The notes: generated by a model from the sequence alone, not told the origin. DNA of 64,000 nt from Paraplanobispora takensis (GCF_016863195.1 NZ_BOOK01000002.1:86731-150730); one strand, 5' to 3'. Counted from the first letter of the stretch, positions 36,512-44,671 are shown. Made by a program: numbers and translations.

Positions 36512-37012
36512 ATGGACGCACTGCTCAACTCGCTGACCGAGGTGGAACTCCTGCTCGTACGGGAGACCGCGCCCGAGCGCCTGGCCGAGCTGGACGAGGA
36601 CGCCCTGCTCGATCTGCATCTCCGGATCCGGCGGGCCCGTACCAAGCACGTGAAGGTCTATCGCCGTCAGGCCGCCGCGCAGGTCGAGCAGGCCGGCGGC
36701 CGTGGCAAGGCGTACGCGCGCAACAGCCGCACGCGGGCGAAGGCGGAGGTGTTCGAGGACGCGCTGGCCCGGGTGAGCGAGCAGCTGGCCTCCGCGGCCC
36801 GGGCCAGCGCCGCGGCGCTGCAGGCCGAGCGGCTGGCCGCGGCGCGGCGGACGGGCGACCGGGTCCCGCCGGGGCCGCCCGACCGTCCGGCGTCCGATCG
36901 GCTGGAGCCGCAGCGGCTGGACCGGCAGCCCGACCACGCCGGCATCCCCAAACGCCACGCCTCGACCCGGGCGACCGGGTCCCGGCGGCAGGCCCGGCGC
37001 GACAACCGCTGA
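36512..37012 (+). CDS. Conserved actinobacterial basic helical protein of unknown function
   Basis: 166 aa from ATG 36512. The N terminus LNSLTEVELLLVRETAPERL followed by LDEDALLDLHLRIRRARTKH is acidic-helical; residues 50-75 contain YRRQAAAQVEQAGGRGKAYA; the tail is disordered and very basic (HASTRATGSRRQARRDN). It has no signal peptide or membrane helix. The size and charge suggest a nucleic-acid-associated protein, but no known domain is visible. It is intact between pseudogenes. Confidence 0.65.
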   Translation: MDALLNSLTEVELLLVRETAPERLAELDEDALLDLHLRIRRARTKHVKVYRRQAAAQVEQAGGRGKAYARNSRTRAKAEVFEDALARVSEQLASAARASAAALQAERLAAARRTGDRVPPGPPDRPASDRLEPQRLDRQPDHAGIPKRHASTRATGSRRQARRDNR

Positions 37013-37045
37013 GACGCGGTCAGGCCCTGGCGGGCGAGGACGCGG

Positions 37046-37489
37046 TCAGGCCTTGATGGGCGAGTTGGGGCCGAGCGGAATGCCGAGCAGGTACCACGCC
37101 ACGAAGAACAGCAGCCAGGACACCGCCACCACCAGCGTGTACGGGATCATCAGCGACACGACCGTGCCCATCCCGGCGTCCCGCCGGTAGCGCTGGGCCA
37201 GCAGGACGATGAACGGCAGATACACCATCAGCGGAGTGACCGCGTTGACCGGCGAGTCGCCCAGCCGGCAGGCGGCGAGCACGGTCTGCGGGGCCACGTC
37301 CGGGCGCAGGAACAGCGGCACGAACACCGGCGCCCTTGCCGTAGGCGAGCCCGGACACACCGTGACCACGCCGAGGTCGTTGAAGTTCGACACCGGCGAG
37401 GTGAAGATGAACCGGATCCCGTCGGCGCTCAGCAGGCTCCTGATCTCCGTGGTCTCGGTGACGATCCGGTACTGGGGGTTGGTGCCCGT
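37046..37489 (-). pseudogene. Remnant of an AbgT-family carrier
   Basis: One frame retains TEIRSLLSADGIRFIFTSPV followed by SNF, then jumps after a short unrelated stretch (VCPGSPTAR) to APVFVPLF, CRLGDSPVNAVTPLMVYLPF and LLFFVAWYLLGIPLGP, all diagnostic of p-aminobenzoyl-glutamate carriers. More than half of a normal ~500-aa protein, including the first ten helices, is missing, and the segment between the two blocks is deleted. Confidence 0.75.
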
Positions 37490-37490
37490 C

Positions 37491-37994
37491 TCACCGCGCG
37501 GCGTCGGCCGGGGCGCCGTCCGGCCGGTAGCGGATCCGGATCATCCGCGGCGGGCCGACGCTGCCGGCGTTGACCCCCAGCAGCCCGCCGCAGCCCATCT
37601 CCCGCAGCGCGGTCTCCTCGAACACCTCCACGTCCGGCCCGCACTCGGCCGCCAGACGCTGCGCGGTCTCGGCGAGTACGGCGGCGGTCAGCATCGACGG
37701 CGGCGAGCTGGCCAGGTCCCGCGCCAGCATCGTGGCCCGGACATGGGTCAGCCCCCGCCGGGCGCCCGCCTCGGCGTCCGCCCGGCGACCGGCCGGTGCC
37801 ATGAGTGTGAGGCCGGTGACCGGGCTGCGCTCCGGCTTCGCCCGCAGCACCGTGAACTCGTAGCGAGCCAGCAGCACACCCTCCATCGTCCGTGTCGTGA
37901 GATCACCCGGGAGTACACCGAAGCCCGGACCGGGTCCGCCTCCCTTGTCGCGGGTGAATCGATCGTCGGGAGTCCCGACGGGCTGCTTCGACAT
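37491..37994 (-). pseudogene. Remnant of an M17 leucyl aminopeptidase
   Basis: The recognisable part is LARDLASSPPSMLTAAVLAE, VEVFEETALREMGCGGLLGV then NAGSVGPPRMIRIRYRP, the linker between the N-terminal and catalytic domains of M17 peptidases. The whole metal-binding catalytic domain is missing, replaced at the 3' side by the AbgT remnant. The first ~40 residues of the frame do not resemble the family. A peptidase beside an AbgT carrier is a common pair for use of aminobenzoyl-glutamate or dipeptides, so an entire pathway has decayed here. Confidence 0.7.
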
Positions 37995-38074
37995 ATCTCT
38001 ATATTGACAATTATCTATTCAAGGTGGCAGCCTCGTTATATAGACAGACATCAAATCGGCACTGAGGAGCCGTC

Positions 38075-38590
38075 ATGTCCCGTGTCCAGCTCGCCCTGCG
38101 CGTCGCCGACCTGGAGGGCTCGATCGCCTTCTACTCCAAGCTCTTCGGCGCCGCCCCGGCCGAGCGCCGCGAGGGCTACGCCAACTTCGCCATCGCCGAA
38201 CCGCCGCTCAAACTGGTGCTCATCGAAGGCGAGACCGGCCAGGACACCCGCCTGGACCACCTCGGCGTCGAGGTCGCCTCCACCGAGGAGGTCGACGCCG
38301 CGATCGAGCGCCTGAAGCAGGCCGGCCTGGCCACCTTCGAGGAGAACGACACCTCCTGCTGCTACGCCGTGCAGGACAAGGTCTGGGTCCACGGCCCCGG
38401 CGCCGAGCCCTGGGAGGTCTACGTGGTCAAGGCCGACGCCGACACCCTCGGCAAGAGCGCCGCGATCACCGCCGGCGGCGACGCCTGCTGCGGCACCGTC
38501 GCCTGCTGCACCCCCGCCGAGCAGGCCGTCGATCCGGCCCGGAGCGCGGCCGAGGCCAAGGCCGCCGCCGGATGCGACTGCGCCGGTTGA
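38075..38590 (+). CDS. arsI: ArsI/CadI-family organoarsenical lyase-like glyoxalase
   Basis: 171 aa. A vicinal-oxygen-chelate fold with Gln5, His62 and Glu114 as expected metal ligands, and the paired Cys95-Cys96 in DTSCCYAVQDKVWVHGP that binds trivalent arsenic in ArsI. The C-terminal tail carries extra CC pairs (DACCGTVACCTP) and CDC, also seen in the CadI/ArsI group. ArsI cleaves the C-As bond of methylarsenite. The AT-rich region before ATG 38075 should hold an ArsR-controlled promoter. It lies beside arsM-arsN and arsR, convergent to them. CadI-type cadmium resistance is the alternative. Confidence 0.85.
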   Translation: MSRVQLALRVADLEGSIAFYSKLFGAAPAERREGYANFAIAEPPLKLVLIEGETGQDTRLDHLGVEVASTEEVDAAIERLKQAGLATFEENDTSCCYAVQDKVWVHGPGAEPWEVYVVKADADTLGKSAAITAGGDACCGTVACCTPAEQAVDPARSAAEAKAAAGCDCAG

Positions 38591-38628
38591 TCCCGGAGGT
38601 CACCTGCGCGCGCTACGGGCCCGCCCGG

Positions 38629-39888
38629 TCACCGGCCTGTGACCGGGCTGCGCCGCTCCAGCAGCACCACATCCCGCCAGGTCCCGTGGTGGCGGCCGAC
38701 GCGCTCGCGCACGCCCACCGCCCGGAAGCCGAGCGCCTCGTGCAGGCGCAGGCTGGCGATGTTCTCCGGGAAGACGCCCGACTGGATCGTCCAGATCCCG
38801 GCGTCCTCGGAGGCGGCGATGAAGGCCGCCAGCAGGGCGCGGCCGACGCCGCGCGAGTGGTGGTCCGGGTGGACGTAGACGCTGTGCTCGACCACCCCGG
38901 CGTACACGCACCTTGAGGAGACCGGTGAGGCCGTGATCCAGCCGGCGACCTCACCGGTGACGACGTCGGCGGCCGCATAGCGCAGGTGCTCCAGCTTGCC
39001 GGAGGTGAAGTCCTCCCAGGACGGGGCGGTGGTCTCGAAGCCGGCCTGACCGGTGTCCAGCCCGGCCTGGTAGATCGCCAGCACCTGGGCGGCGTCGGCC
39101 TCACGCATCGGGCGGATCTCCAGGCCGGGCCCGATCGCGGGCTTGGCCGCGCGCACGACGGCCGAGTGCACGCCGTCGCCGTGATCGGCGGTCAGGGTGA
39201 TGTCCACGCCGGTGAACCCGGCCGCCGCGAGCAGCCGGCGATAGTCGCCTGTGGCCAGGGCCCCGGCGGCGCAGCCCACCCGGGCCTCGGCCGCGGCCCG
39301 CCGTACCGCGTCGACGCCGTCATCGGCGACCGCGTCGTCGGTCACCACGTCGTCGGTCACCATGTCGCTGATCCCCAGGCGTCCGCCGGGCCGCAGCACC
39401 CGGAACGCCTCGGCCAGCACGGCCGCCTTGTCGTCGGAGAGGTTGACCACGCAGTTGGAGACGACCACGTCGACGCTGCGGTCCGGCAGCGGGATCGCCT
39501 CGATCACCCCGTGCAGGAACTCGACGTCGGCCGCACCGGCCCGCTCGGCGTTGCGCCGGGCCAGCTCCAGCATCTCGGTGCCGGCGTCCAGGCCGTAGAC
39601 GCGGCCGGTGGGGCCGACCCGGCGGGCCGACAGCAGTACGTCGAGGCCGCCGCCCGACCCCAGGTCCAGCACGGTCTCCCCGGTGCGCAGCTCGGCGATC
39701 GCGACCGGATTGCCGCAGCCCAGGCTGGCCCGCAGCGCCCCCTCGGGCAGACCGGAGGTGTCGTCGTAGCCGGCCGCGCCGAAACACCCTCGGGCGAACG
39801 CCTCGGCTCCGCAGTCCACGACGTCCTCCCCGGCCAGGGCCGCGCGGGCCAGGCCGGAGTAGCGCTCGACGATCTCCTCGTGGGCCAT
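38629..39888 (-). CDS. arsM: ArsM-ArsN fusion: arsenite methyltransferase + GNAT acetyltransferase
   Basis: 419 aa. ATG 39888 has AAAGGAG six bases upstream. Residues 1-~240 are ArsM: SLGCGNP (Cys58), SAM motif VLDLGSGGG (73-81), SNCVVNLSDDK (Cys146) and VGCAAGAL (Cys196), the conserved arsenic-binding Cys. An acidic insert, VTDDVVTDDAVADD, lies before Cys196. Residues ~247-419 are a GNAT domain of the phosphinothricin-acetyltransferase/ArsN type: LEIRPMREADAAQVLAIYQA, SRGVGRALLAAFIAA and LRLHEALGFRAVGVRERVGR. ArsM methylates As(III). ArsN1 acetylates the antibiotic arsinothricin. The fusion would combine detoxification of inorganic arsenic and of an organoarsenical amino acid. Confidence 0.88.
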   Translation of the reverse strand: MAHEEIVERYSGLARAALAGEDVVDCGAEAFARGCFGAAGYDDTSGLPEGALRASLGCGNPVAIAELRTGETVLDLGSGGGLDVLLSARRVGPTGRVYGLDAGTEMLELARRNAERAGAADVEFLHGVIEAIPLPDRSVDVVVSNCVVNLSDDKAAVLAEAFRVLRPGGRLGISDMVTDDVVTDDAVADDGVDAVRRAAAEARVGCAAGALATGDYRRLLAAAGFTGVDITLTADHGDGVHSAVVRAAKPAIGPGLEIRPMREADAAQVLAIYQAGLDTGQAGFETTAPSWEDFTSGKLEHLRYAAADVVTGEVAGWITASPVSSRCVYAGVVEHSVYVHPDHHSRGVGRALLAAFIAASEDAGIWTIQSGVFPENIASLRLHEALGFRAVGVRERVGRHHGTWRDVVLLERRSPVTGR

Positions 39889-39900
39889 CGCCGGCTCCTT

Positions 39901-40236
39901 TCACTCGCAGGCGGGGGCGGCCGGGACCGGGTTGCCCATCACCACGTCGGCGGCGGTGGGGAAGCAGCGCACGCACGCCTCGTTGATCCGGTACAGGCTC
40001 GCGGTGCCGCGCCGCTCCACCAGGACGAACCGGACCTCGGCCAGGATCTTCAAGTGGTGGGAGACCGTGGACTGGCCGACCCCGGAGGCCTGCACGATCT
40101 GCCTGACGGTCATGGGTGTACGGCGCCGCGCCAGCAGCGAGACGATCTGGATGCGCGTGGCGTCGGCCAGCGCCCTGAACCAGCTCGCGTACTCCTCGGC
40201 GGAGGCGCGGTCCAGCGGATCCATGTTCTCATTCAT
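39901..40236 (-). CDS. arsR: ArsR-family metalloregulator
   Basis: 111 aa. The winged helix has SWFRALADATRIQIVSLLAR, MTVRQIVQASGVGQSTVSHH and LKILAEVRFV. Arsenic-binding Cys are probably Cys88 (EACVRCFP region, with its CxxC) and the C-terminal ACE Cys, not the classic helix-5 ELCVCDL motif, so the sensing site is of a non-standard type. It lies 12 bp before arsM. ATG 40236 or ATG 40224 may be the start. It should repress its own operon and arsI. Confidence 0.87.
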   Translation of the reverse strand: MNENMDPLDRASAEEYASWFRALADATRIQIVSLLARRRTPMTVRQIVQASGVGQSTVSHHLKILAEVRFVLVERRGTASLYRINEACVRCFPTAADVVMGNPVPAAPACE

Positions 40237-40241
40237 CGTTA

Positions 40242-40257
40242 ATCGACGATAATCGAT
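40242..40257. promoter_or_regulatory. ArsR operator ATCGA-N6-TCGAT
   Basis: The inverted repeat sits six bases upstream of the arsR start, overlapped by two direct copies of TAATCGA. Position and form fit an autoregulatory ArsR site. Confidence 0.6.
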
Positions 40258-40303
40258 CGAGTTCGAGCCGGCAACGCCGTCTTCCTGCCGCCGGCACAGC
40301 GGA

Positions 40304-40335
40304 ACCGGGGGCCGTCGGCTCCGACGGCCCCCGGT
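40304..40335. terminator. Strong hairpin terminator between the pectate lyase gene and arsR
   Basis: ACCGGGGGCCGTCGG (40304-40318) and CCGACGGCCCCCGGT (40321-40335) are exact 15-base inverted repeats separated by two bases. It is about 60 bp behind the pectate lyase stop on the minus strand. Confidence 0.8.
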
Positions 40336-40392
40336 CCGGGTGATCAGCAGTGGATGGCGGTCACGGTGCCGGTGTCCGGCGGGACCGTGCCG

Positions 40393-41970
40393 TTAACCGG
40401 CGTAGGTCTCGTACTCGGCGACCTTCGGCGTGCCGGTCGAGCCGGTGATCTCGAAGGTGATCTTGCGCAGTGAGGTCCGGGCGAAGGTGATGACGCCCGC
40501 TCCGCTGCCGGAGGCCAGGACGGCGCCGGTGTCACCGTTGAGGACCCTCCAGGTCCTGATGGCGCCCGTGGAGCCCGAGGCCTCCCGGATGTTGATCTTG
40601 GACACCGCGGTGGCGGAGTCCCACTTGATCGAGATGGAACCGGTCGAGCCGGACGGCGACCAGTAGGTGCTCAGGTTCCCGTCCCGCACGTTGCCGTAGC
40701 TCGTCCCACCGGCCTTGCTGGAGCCGTCGGAGCCGGCCCCGATGCTGAGGTTGGTCCCGCTGGGCTGGGTCGGCGTGGAGGTGGGGGTGACGGTCGGCGT
40801 CGCGGTCGGCGTCGACGTGGGAGTGGTGGTGGGGGTGGCGGTCGGCGTGGCGGTCGGCGTCTGCGGCGAGCAGCTGCCGTCCGACACCTTCAGGCCCTTG
40901 TCGGCGCCCGCCGTCTGGCTCACGACGCCCGGCACGCAGCCGGCCGCGTCGAGGCTGTAGGAGTAGGGGATGCTGACGGTGGTGTTGGACGTCGGGTTGG
41001 GCCCGGCGGGCTTGTTGTCGGTGCCGGGGCTGGACCAGGTCACGTTGTCGAAGATGTTGCCGCTGACCTGCCAGTAACCGGCCGCGTCGGTGTAGAAGGT
41101 GCCCAGGACGTCCTTGGAGTTCTTGAAGTAGTTGTTGTCCACCTTGGCGCGGGCCCCGGCGCGGGAGTTGATGCCGGACTCGTTGAGGCTCACGTAGTGG
41201 TTGTTGTAGATGTGCGCGATGCCGCCGCGCAGCAGGGGTGTACGGGAGTCGATGTTCTCGTACAGGTTGTGGTGGTAGGTGATGAAGCCGTTGGAGAGGT
41301 CGCTCTCGCTGGAGCCCACGAGGCCGCCCCGGCCGGAGTTGCGCAGGATGCTGTAGGACAGCGTCACGTACTGGGTGTTGCCCTTCATGTCGAAGAGGCC
41401 GTCGAAGCCCTCCGACTCCCCGCCCGACGCCTCCAGGGTGGTGTGGTCGACCCAGACGTTGCGGACCGTGCTCTCCATGCCGATGGCGTCACCGCCGTTG
41501 GAGGTGGGCGAGCCCGACTTCTTGACGTTCTTGACCGTCACGTTCTGGATGATGATGTTGCTGGAGTCGCGGATGTGGATGCCCACCTGGTCGAAGACGG
41601 CTCCGCCGCCGACGCCGACGATCGTGACGTTGCTGATCCCCTTGAGCTCGATCACTCCGGCGGCGGTGTTGCAGCTGTCGCCCGACACCTTGGCGGTGTT
41701 GCCGTGGTTGATGGTTCCCTCGACCTGGATGGTGATCGGGGTGCTGGCGCTGGCCCGGTTGCACAGGGCCGCGTGGATCGCGGTACCCGTGGTGGCCCGT
41801 ACCGTCTGCCCGCCCGCACCGCCGGTGGTCCCGCCGTTCTGGGTCGCGTAGCCGGTGGCGCCGCCGGCCGCGGCCGAGGCCGCGGGGCTCGACAGGACCA
41901 CACCGGTCGCCGCCGCGATGGTCGCCGTGGCCAGTGCCGCGTAAAGCCGCGGTGCGACTGGTCGTCTCAT
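40393..41970 (-). CDS. Secreted pectate lyase (PL1) with C-terminal discoidin/F5-8-type domain
   Basis: 525 aa from ATG 41970 with GAAGG upstream. The signal peptide is about residues 1-33 (APRLYAALATATIAAATGVV then LSSPAASA). The PL1 parallel beta-helix spans ~40-350: NVWVDHTTLEASGGESEGFD, ITYHHNLYENIDSRTPLLRG followed by GIAHIYNNHY. A TPTATPTTTPTSTP linker (~365-395) leads to a ~125-residue beta domain with SIKWDSATAVSKINIREASG and FEITGSTGTPKVAEYETY, typical of F5/8-type carbohydrate-binding modules. It cleaves polygalacturonate by beta-elimination outside the cell. Confidence 0.92.
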   Translation of the reverse strand: MRRPVAPRLYAALATATIAAATGVVLSSPAASAAAGGATGYATQNGGTTGGAGGQTVRATTGTAIHAALCNRASASTPITIQVEGTINHGNTAKVSGDSCNTAAGVIELKGISNVTIVGVGGGAVFDQVGIHIRDSSNIIIQNVTVKNVKKSGSPTSNGGDAIGMESTVRNVWVDHTTLEASGGESEGFDGLFDMKGNTQYVTLSYSILRNSGRGGLVGSSESDLSNGFITYHHNLYENIDSRTPLLRGGIAHIYNNHYVSLNESGINSRAGARAKVDNNYFKNSKDVLGTFYTDAAGYWQVSGNIFDNVTWSSPGTDNKPAGPNPTSNTTVSIPYSYSLDAAGCVPGVVSQTAGADKGLKVSDGSCSPQTPTATPTATPTTTPTSTPTATPTVTPTSTPTQPSGTNLSIGAGSDGSSKAGGTSYGNVRDGNLSTYWSPSGSTGSISIKWDSATAVSKINIREASGSTGAIRTWRVLNGDTGAVLASGSGAGVITFARTSLRKITFEITGSTGTPKVAEYETYAG

Positions 41971-42355
41971 TCTCGCCTTCCCTTTTTCGTCGGATGCCGG
42001 GTGCTGCTGCTCCGCGCCGTGATCGTTCCGGCAGGTCGTGGGGACCGCCGGCCTGCCGCTGATCGGCCCGGATGGGGGTGCTCTTCTCGATGGGACCGGG
42101 TCGGCGGTTCTGCTACGGCCCGGGCTTTTCGGGGGCATCGGTGCCGGCGGCGTGAAGGGCCGCCTGTCAGAAGAAGCCGTCGCCGTTGAAACCGCGATGG
42201 ATGGCGCGATACGTCGTTGTCATGGCGCACACCCTTCGTTCCGTGGGGTGTCGACATCATGGGTCAAGCCCTCGTAGTGGCCGAGTAAGGGCTCATGCGC
42301 GGAGTCGCTGTGGGTGCCGCGATGTCGCCTCCACCGGAACGAACCTGGTAAATTA
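41971..42355. other. Long leader/promoter region of the pectate lyase gene
   Basis: No protein-coding gene of normal size is supported here. It contains a possible 18-codon leader frame and is bounded upstream by a LacI-type palindrome. Confidence 0.5.
42167..42223 (-). CDS. Possible 18-aa leader peptide upstream of the pectate lyase
   Basis: ATG 42223 is preceded by GAAGGG at about eight bases. It encodes MTTTYRAIHRGFNGDGFF and stops 197 bp before the lyase start. Small size means the frame could be chance. A good ribosome site is the only support. Confidence 0.3.
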   Translation of the reverse strand: MTTTYRAIHRGFNGDGFF

Positions 42356-42369
42356 GGAAAGCGCTTTCC
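42356..42369. promoter_or_regulatory. LacI-type operator GGAAAGCGCTTTCC
   Basis: A perfect 14-bp palindrome with the central CG of LacI-family sites (CebR-like in actinobacteria). The only gene it can plausibly serve is the pectate lyase, 386 bp downstream on the minus strand. This suggests sugar-controlled expression with a long 5' leader. Confidence 0.65.
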
Positions 42370-42452
42370 CTTCCGGGAGAATAGGCTCGTACTTGTCGTA
42401 TTGGCAAGAGTGCGGATACGGAAAATTCATCCGCCCAGGTCAAACGGCGTGC

Positions 42453-42470
42453 CGGTGCCCCCGGGCACCG
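42453..42470. terminator. Short GC hairpin
   Basis: CGGTGCCC and GGGCACCG form an eight-pair stem around CC. It may be a weak terminator or just a GC-rich palindrome; no gene ends next to it. Confidence 0.3.
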
Positions 42471-42473
42471 CTT

Positions 42474-43289
42474 GAATGATCATGTCGATGGACGCCGGGC
42501 CGCGAGGGCGCGGTCCGGGACCCCGATCGCCCGATCGGCCCGGAGGCTCACGGCGTCGAGCCTCTCGTCCGGAACCGGTCCGCCCGGTCGGCGGACGTCG
42601 CCGACCGGGTGGTGCGGGCCGTGCCGATCTCGCCCGCAGTGATCACTCGATCCCGGCGGGTGATCATAATGCCGTCGGAAGGCCGGATCGGGGGTCGGTG
42701 ACCGATCGATGCGAATTGGAGGACATCCGCCCCGTTACGCGATCGCACGGGTATCCGTGCGCAGCGCCGGTCCCGGTCGCTGTCGCTGATATCGCCGGAT
42801 TCCGCGGTGACGGCTCCACCCTCTCCGGTGTCTTCTGCGAGGCGCAGGGCGACCTCTGCCGTCGTTTTCTGTGTCGGCTCCGGCGATGGCGGCCTCGCCG
42901 TGGCAGGCGAGGATCTCCTTGCGTGACAGGCCGGTCCGGAGCCTCCGCCGGGCCTGGTGTCCGCAATATTCGCCGCTTCCGCCGGAGGGATTTCCGGGGG
43001 TGGCGCCGCCATTTTCGGTGCCGCCGGTTTTGAATGGGAAGGTCGTACGGAAAACGTGTTTGTTCATATGGGGATGGAATTCAAGCGGTGGGCTCCGGAG
43101 GCTTCTCCGAAAGCTCTCGGAATTCAACGATCAGAGGTGTCGAGGGCTTGAGGAGGGGCGTTTCCCATCCTGGGCGGCGGGCAGGTCGCGGCGGGATGCG
43201 GGGCCGCTGTCGTTTTCGTCCAAGACGGCCGCCGGGAGCACGGTCTAGCGTGGACCCGGCAGTCCGCCCGAACATGAGGAGACAGCACA
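42474..43289. other. Gene-poor 0.8-kb stretch without a supported gene
   Basis: Frames in this stretch have low-complexity Arg/Gly/Pro translations and no ribosome sites or motifs. Base use is slightly less GC-rich than in the neighbouring genes (runs such as GTGTTTGTTCATATGG). The right end should contain the promoter of the DHFR-like gene. It may be eroded DNA. Confidence 0.5.
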
Positions 43290-43868
43290 ATGCGTGACCT
43301 GGTCTACACCGGTTTCATGTCACTCGACGGCGTCGTGGACTCGCCCGGCGGCGGGCCGGGGGAGGAGCACCGCAGTGGCGGGTGGGTGTTCAAGGACCTC
43401 GATTTCGTCCCGGAAGCCTGGTCGCTGAAGGGCGAGGAGCTCGCCGACACGACGGCGCTGATGTTCGGCCGCCGCAGCTACGAGGCGTTCGCGTCGGTCT
43501 GGCCGGGTTCGGAGGACCACGCCGACTACAAGGAGCTGCCCAAGTACGTGGTGTCGGCCACGCTGCCTGAGGACGCCCTCGTCGGCGGGTGGGGGCCGAC
43601 GACGATCCTGCGCTCGACCGAGGACGTCGCCGCGCTCAAGGAGGGAGAGGGCGGGGCGATCTTCATCCACGGGAGCGCGGAGCTGGCCCGGCGGCTGTCG
43701 GACGCGGGCCTGATCGACCGGTACAACCTGCTCGTCTTCCCCGTGCTGCTCGGTGCCGGGAAGAGCCTGTTCGGCAGGGCCGACCGGGACAAGCACATGC
43801 TGACGCTGCGGGAGTCGGAGAGCTACTCGAACGGGATCCTGAAGCTGGTCTACGACGTCGGGCGCTGA
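43290..43868 (+). CDS. Dihydrofolate reductase-like protein (RibD C-terminal family)
   Basis: 192 aa. The N terminus LVYTGFMSLDGVVDSPGG, then ALMFGRRSYEAFASVWP, YVVSATLP and IFIHGSAELARRLSDAGLID then LLVFPVLLGAGKSLF are typical of the YwjB/YyaP-type NADPH reductases in this family. The natural substrate is unknown. It overlaps the convergent AraC-type gene by 19 bp at the 3' end. ATG 43290 is preceded by GAGGAGA. Confidence 0.88.
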   Translation: MRDLVYTGFMSLDGVVDSPGGGPGEEHRSGGWVFKDLDFVPEAWSLKGEELADTTALMFGRRSYEAFASVWPGSEDHADYKELPKYVVSATLPEDALVGGWGPTTILRSTEDVAALKEGEGGAIFIHGSAELARRLSDAGLIDRYNLLVFPVLLGAGKSLFGRADRDKHMLTLRESESYSNGILKLVYDVGR

Positions 43869-44560
43869 TCCAGGTCGAGGGCGATCGCGCCGCCGGTGCC
43901 CTGGCGCAGCTGCCCGGCGGTGCGTCCGACGTAGGAGCGCAGTGCCCGGGCCAGGTGCGGCTCGTCGCAGTAGCCGAGCTTGGCGACGACGTCGGCGGCC
44001 GGGTCGCCGGCGGCCAGCAGCTCCGCCGCCGTGCGGGCCCGCTCGATCTGCCGGACCACGCCCCGCGTCAGTCCGGTCGCGGCGCGGAACCGGCGTTCGA
44101 CGGTACGCCCCGACACGGCCGGGCGGTCACCCCGCAGCACCTCGGCGACGAGCGGGTCGCGCACCACGATCCCGGCCCGGACGAGACTGCCCACCAGGGC
44201 CTCGGCGTCGTCGGGGCCGGGCGTCTCCCAGCGCGCGCCCTCCAGCCGGAACGTCCGGCGCGTGGTGTCGGGGAGCTCGATGCCGCCGTCGACCAGCGCC
44301 GGCGTGGGCACGGCCCGCAACGAGGTGCCCACGGCGAACTCGATGCCGGTGAAGGTCGCGCCCTCCGGCACCGGCACCGTGCCGGTCCGGGTCCCGGGGC
44401 CGGTGACGCCGGCGTACGCCCGGCCTGCCTGCTCCCAGAACACCAGGCCCCACCGCACCCCTGCGACGGACGTCATCTCGGTGACCCGCCGGCTGGTGCA
44501 TGTCCACACGGTGTCGACCCACGGCGAGTCGGACCGGCGCGTCTCGAACCGCAGTCCCAC
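43850..44560 (-). CDS. AraC-family transcriptional regulator
   Basis: 236 aa from GTG 44560. The N-terminal ~130 residues are a sensor domain without recognised motif (DTVWTCTSRRVTEMTSVAGV, WEQAGRAYAGVTGP). The C-terminal HTH pair is VSGRTVERRFRAATGLTRGV and DVVAKLGYCDEPHLARALRS, followed by YVGRTAGQLR. It may regulate the convergent DHFR-like gene, although no shared promoter is present. Confidence 0.87.
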   Translation of the reverse strand: MGLRFETRRSDSPWVDTVWTCTSRRVTEMTSVAGVRWGLVFWEQAGRAYAGVTGPGTRTGTVPVPEGATFTGIEFAVGTSLRAVPTPALVDGGIELPDTTRRTFRLEGARWETPGPDDAEALVGSLVRAGIVVRDPLVAEVLRGDRPAVSGRTVERRFRAATGLTRGVVRQIERARTAAELLAAGDPAADVVAKLGYCDEPHLARALRSYVGRTAGQLRQGTGGAIALDLDQRPTS

Positions 44561-44605
44561 GGGCGCAGGATACGCCCCCTCCGGGAGCGTTTTCCGCCCT
44601 GGGCG

Positions 44606-44651
44606 GCGGTCCTGTTCTGTGAGCGGTCCTGTTCTGTGAGCGGTCCTGTTC
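44606..44651. repeat. Tandem 17-bp repeat, 2.7 copies
   Basis: GCGGTCCTGTTCTGTGA occurs at 44606 and 44623, with 12 bases of a third copy at 44640. It lies between the AraC-type gene and the 3' end of the esterase gene. Confidence 0.8.
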
Positions 44652-44671
44652 GATGGGCCGCAGGACGAGGC

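Noticed and set aside
38004..38041. Sigma-70-type promoter TTGACA ... TTATAT before arsI
   Set aside because: The two elements are about 26 bases apart, too far for one promoter. The AT-rich region surely holds the promoter, but the exact elements are unclear.
40344..40392. Extension of the pectate lyase with the tail NGTVPPDTGTVTAIHC in another frame
   Set aside because: The main frame ends cleanly with TAA after a complete domain. The tail would need a frameshift and no homologous domain end could be verified.
42476..43033. A 185-codon plus-strand frame in the gene-poor region
   Set aside because: No ribosome site, no motif, and translation dominated by Arg, Gly, Pro and Ser.
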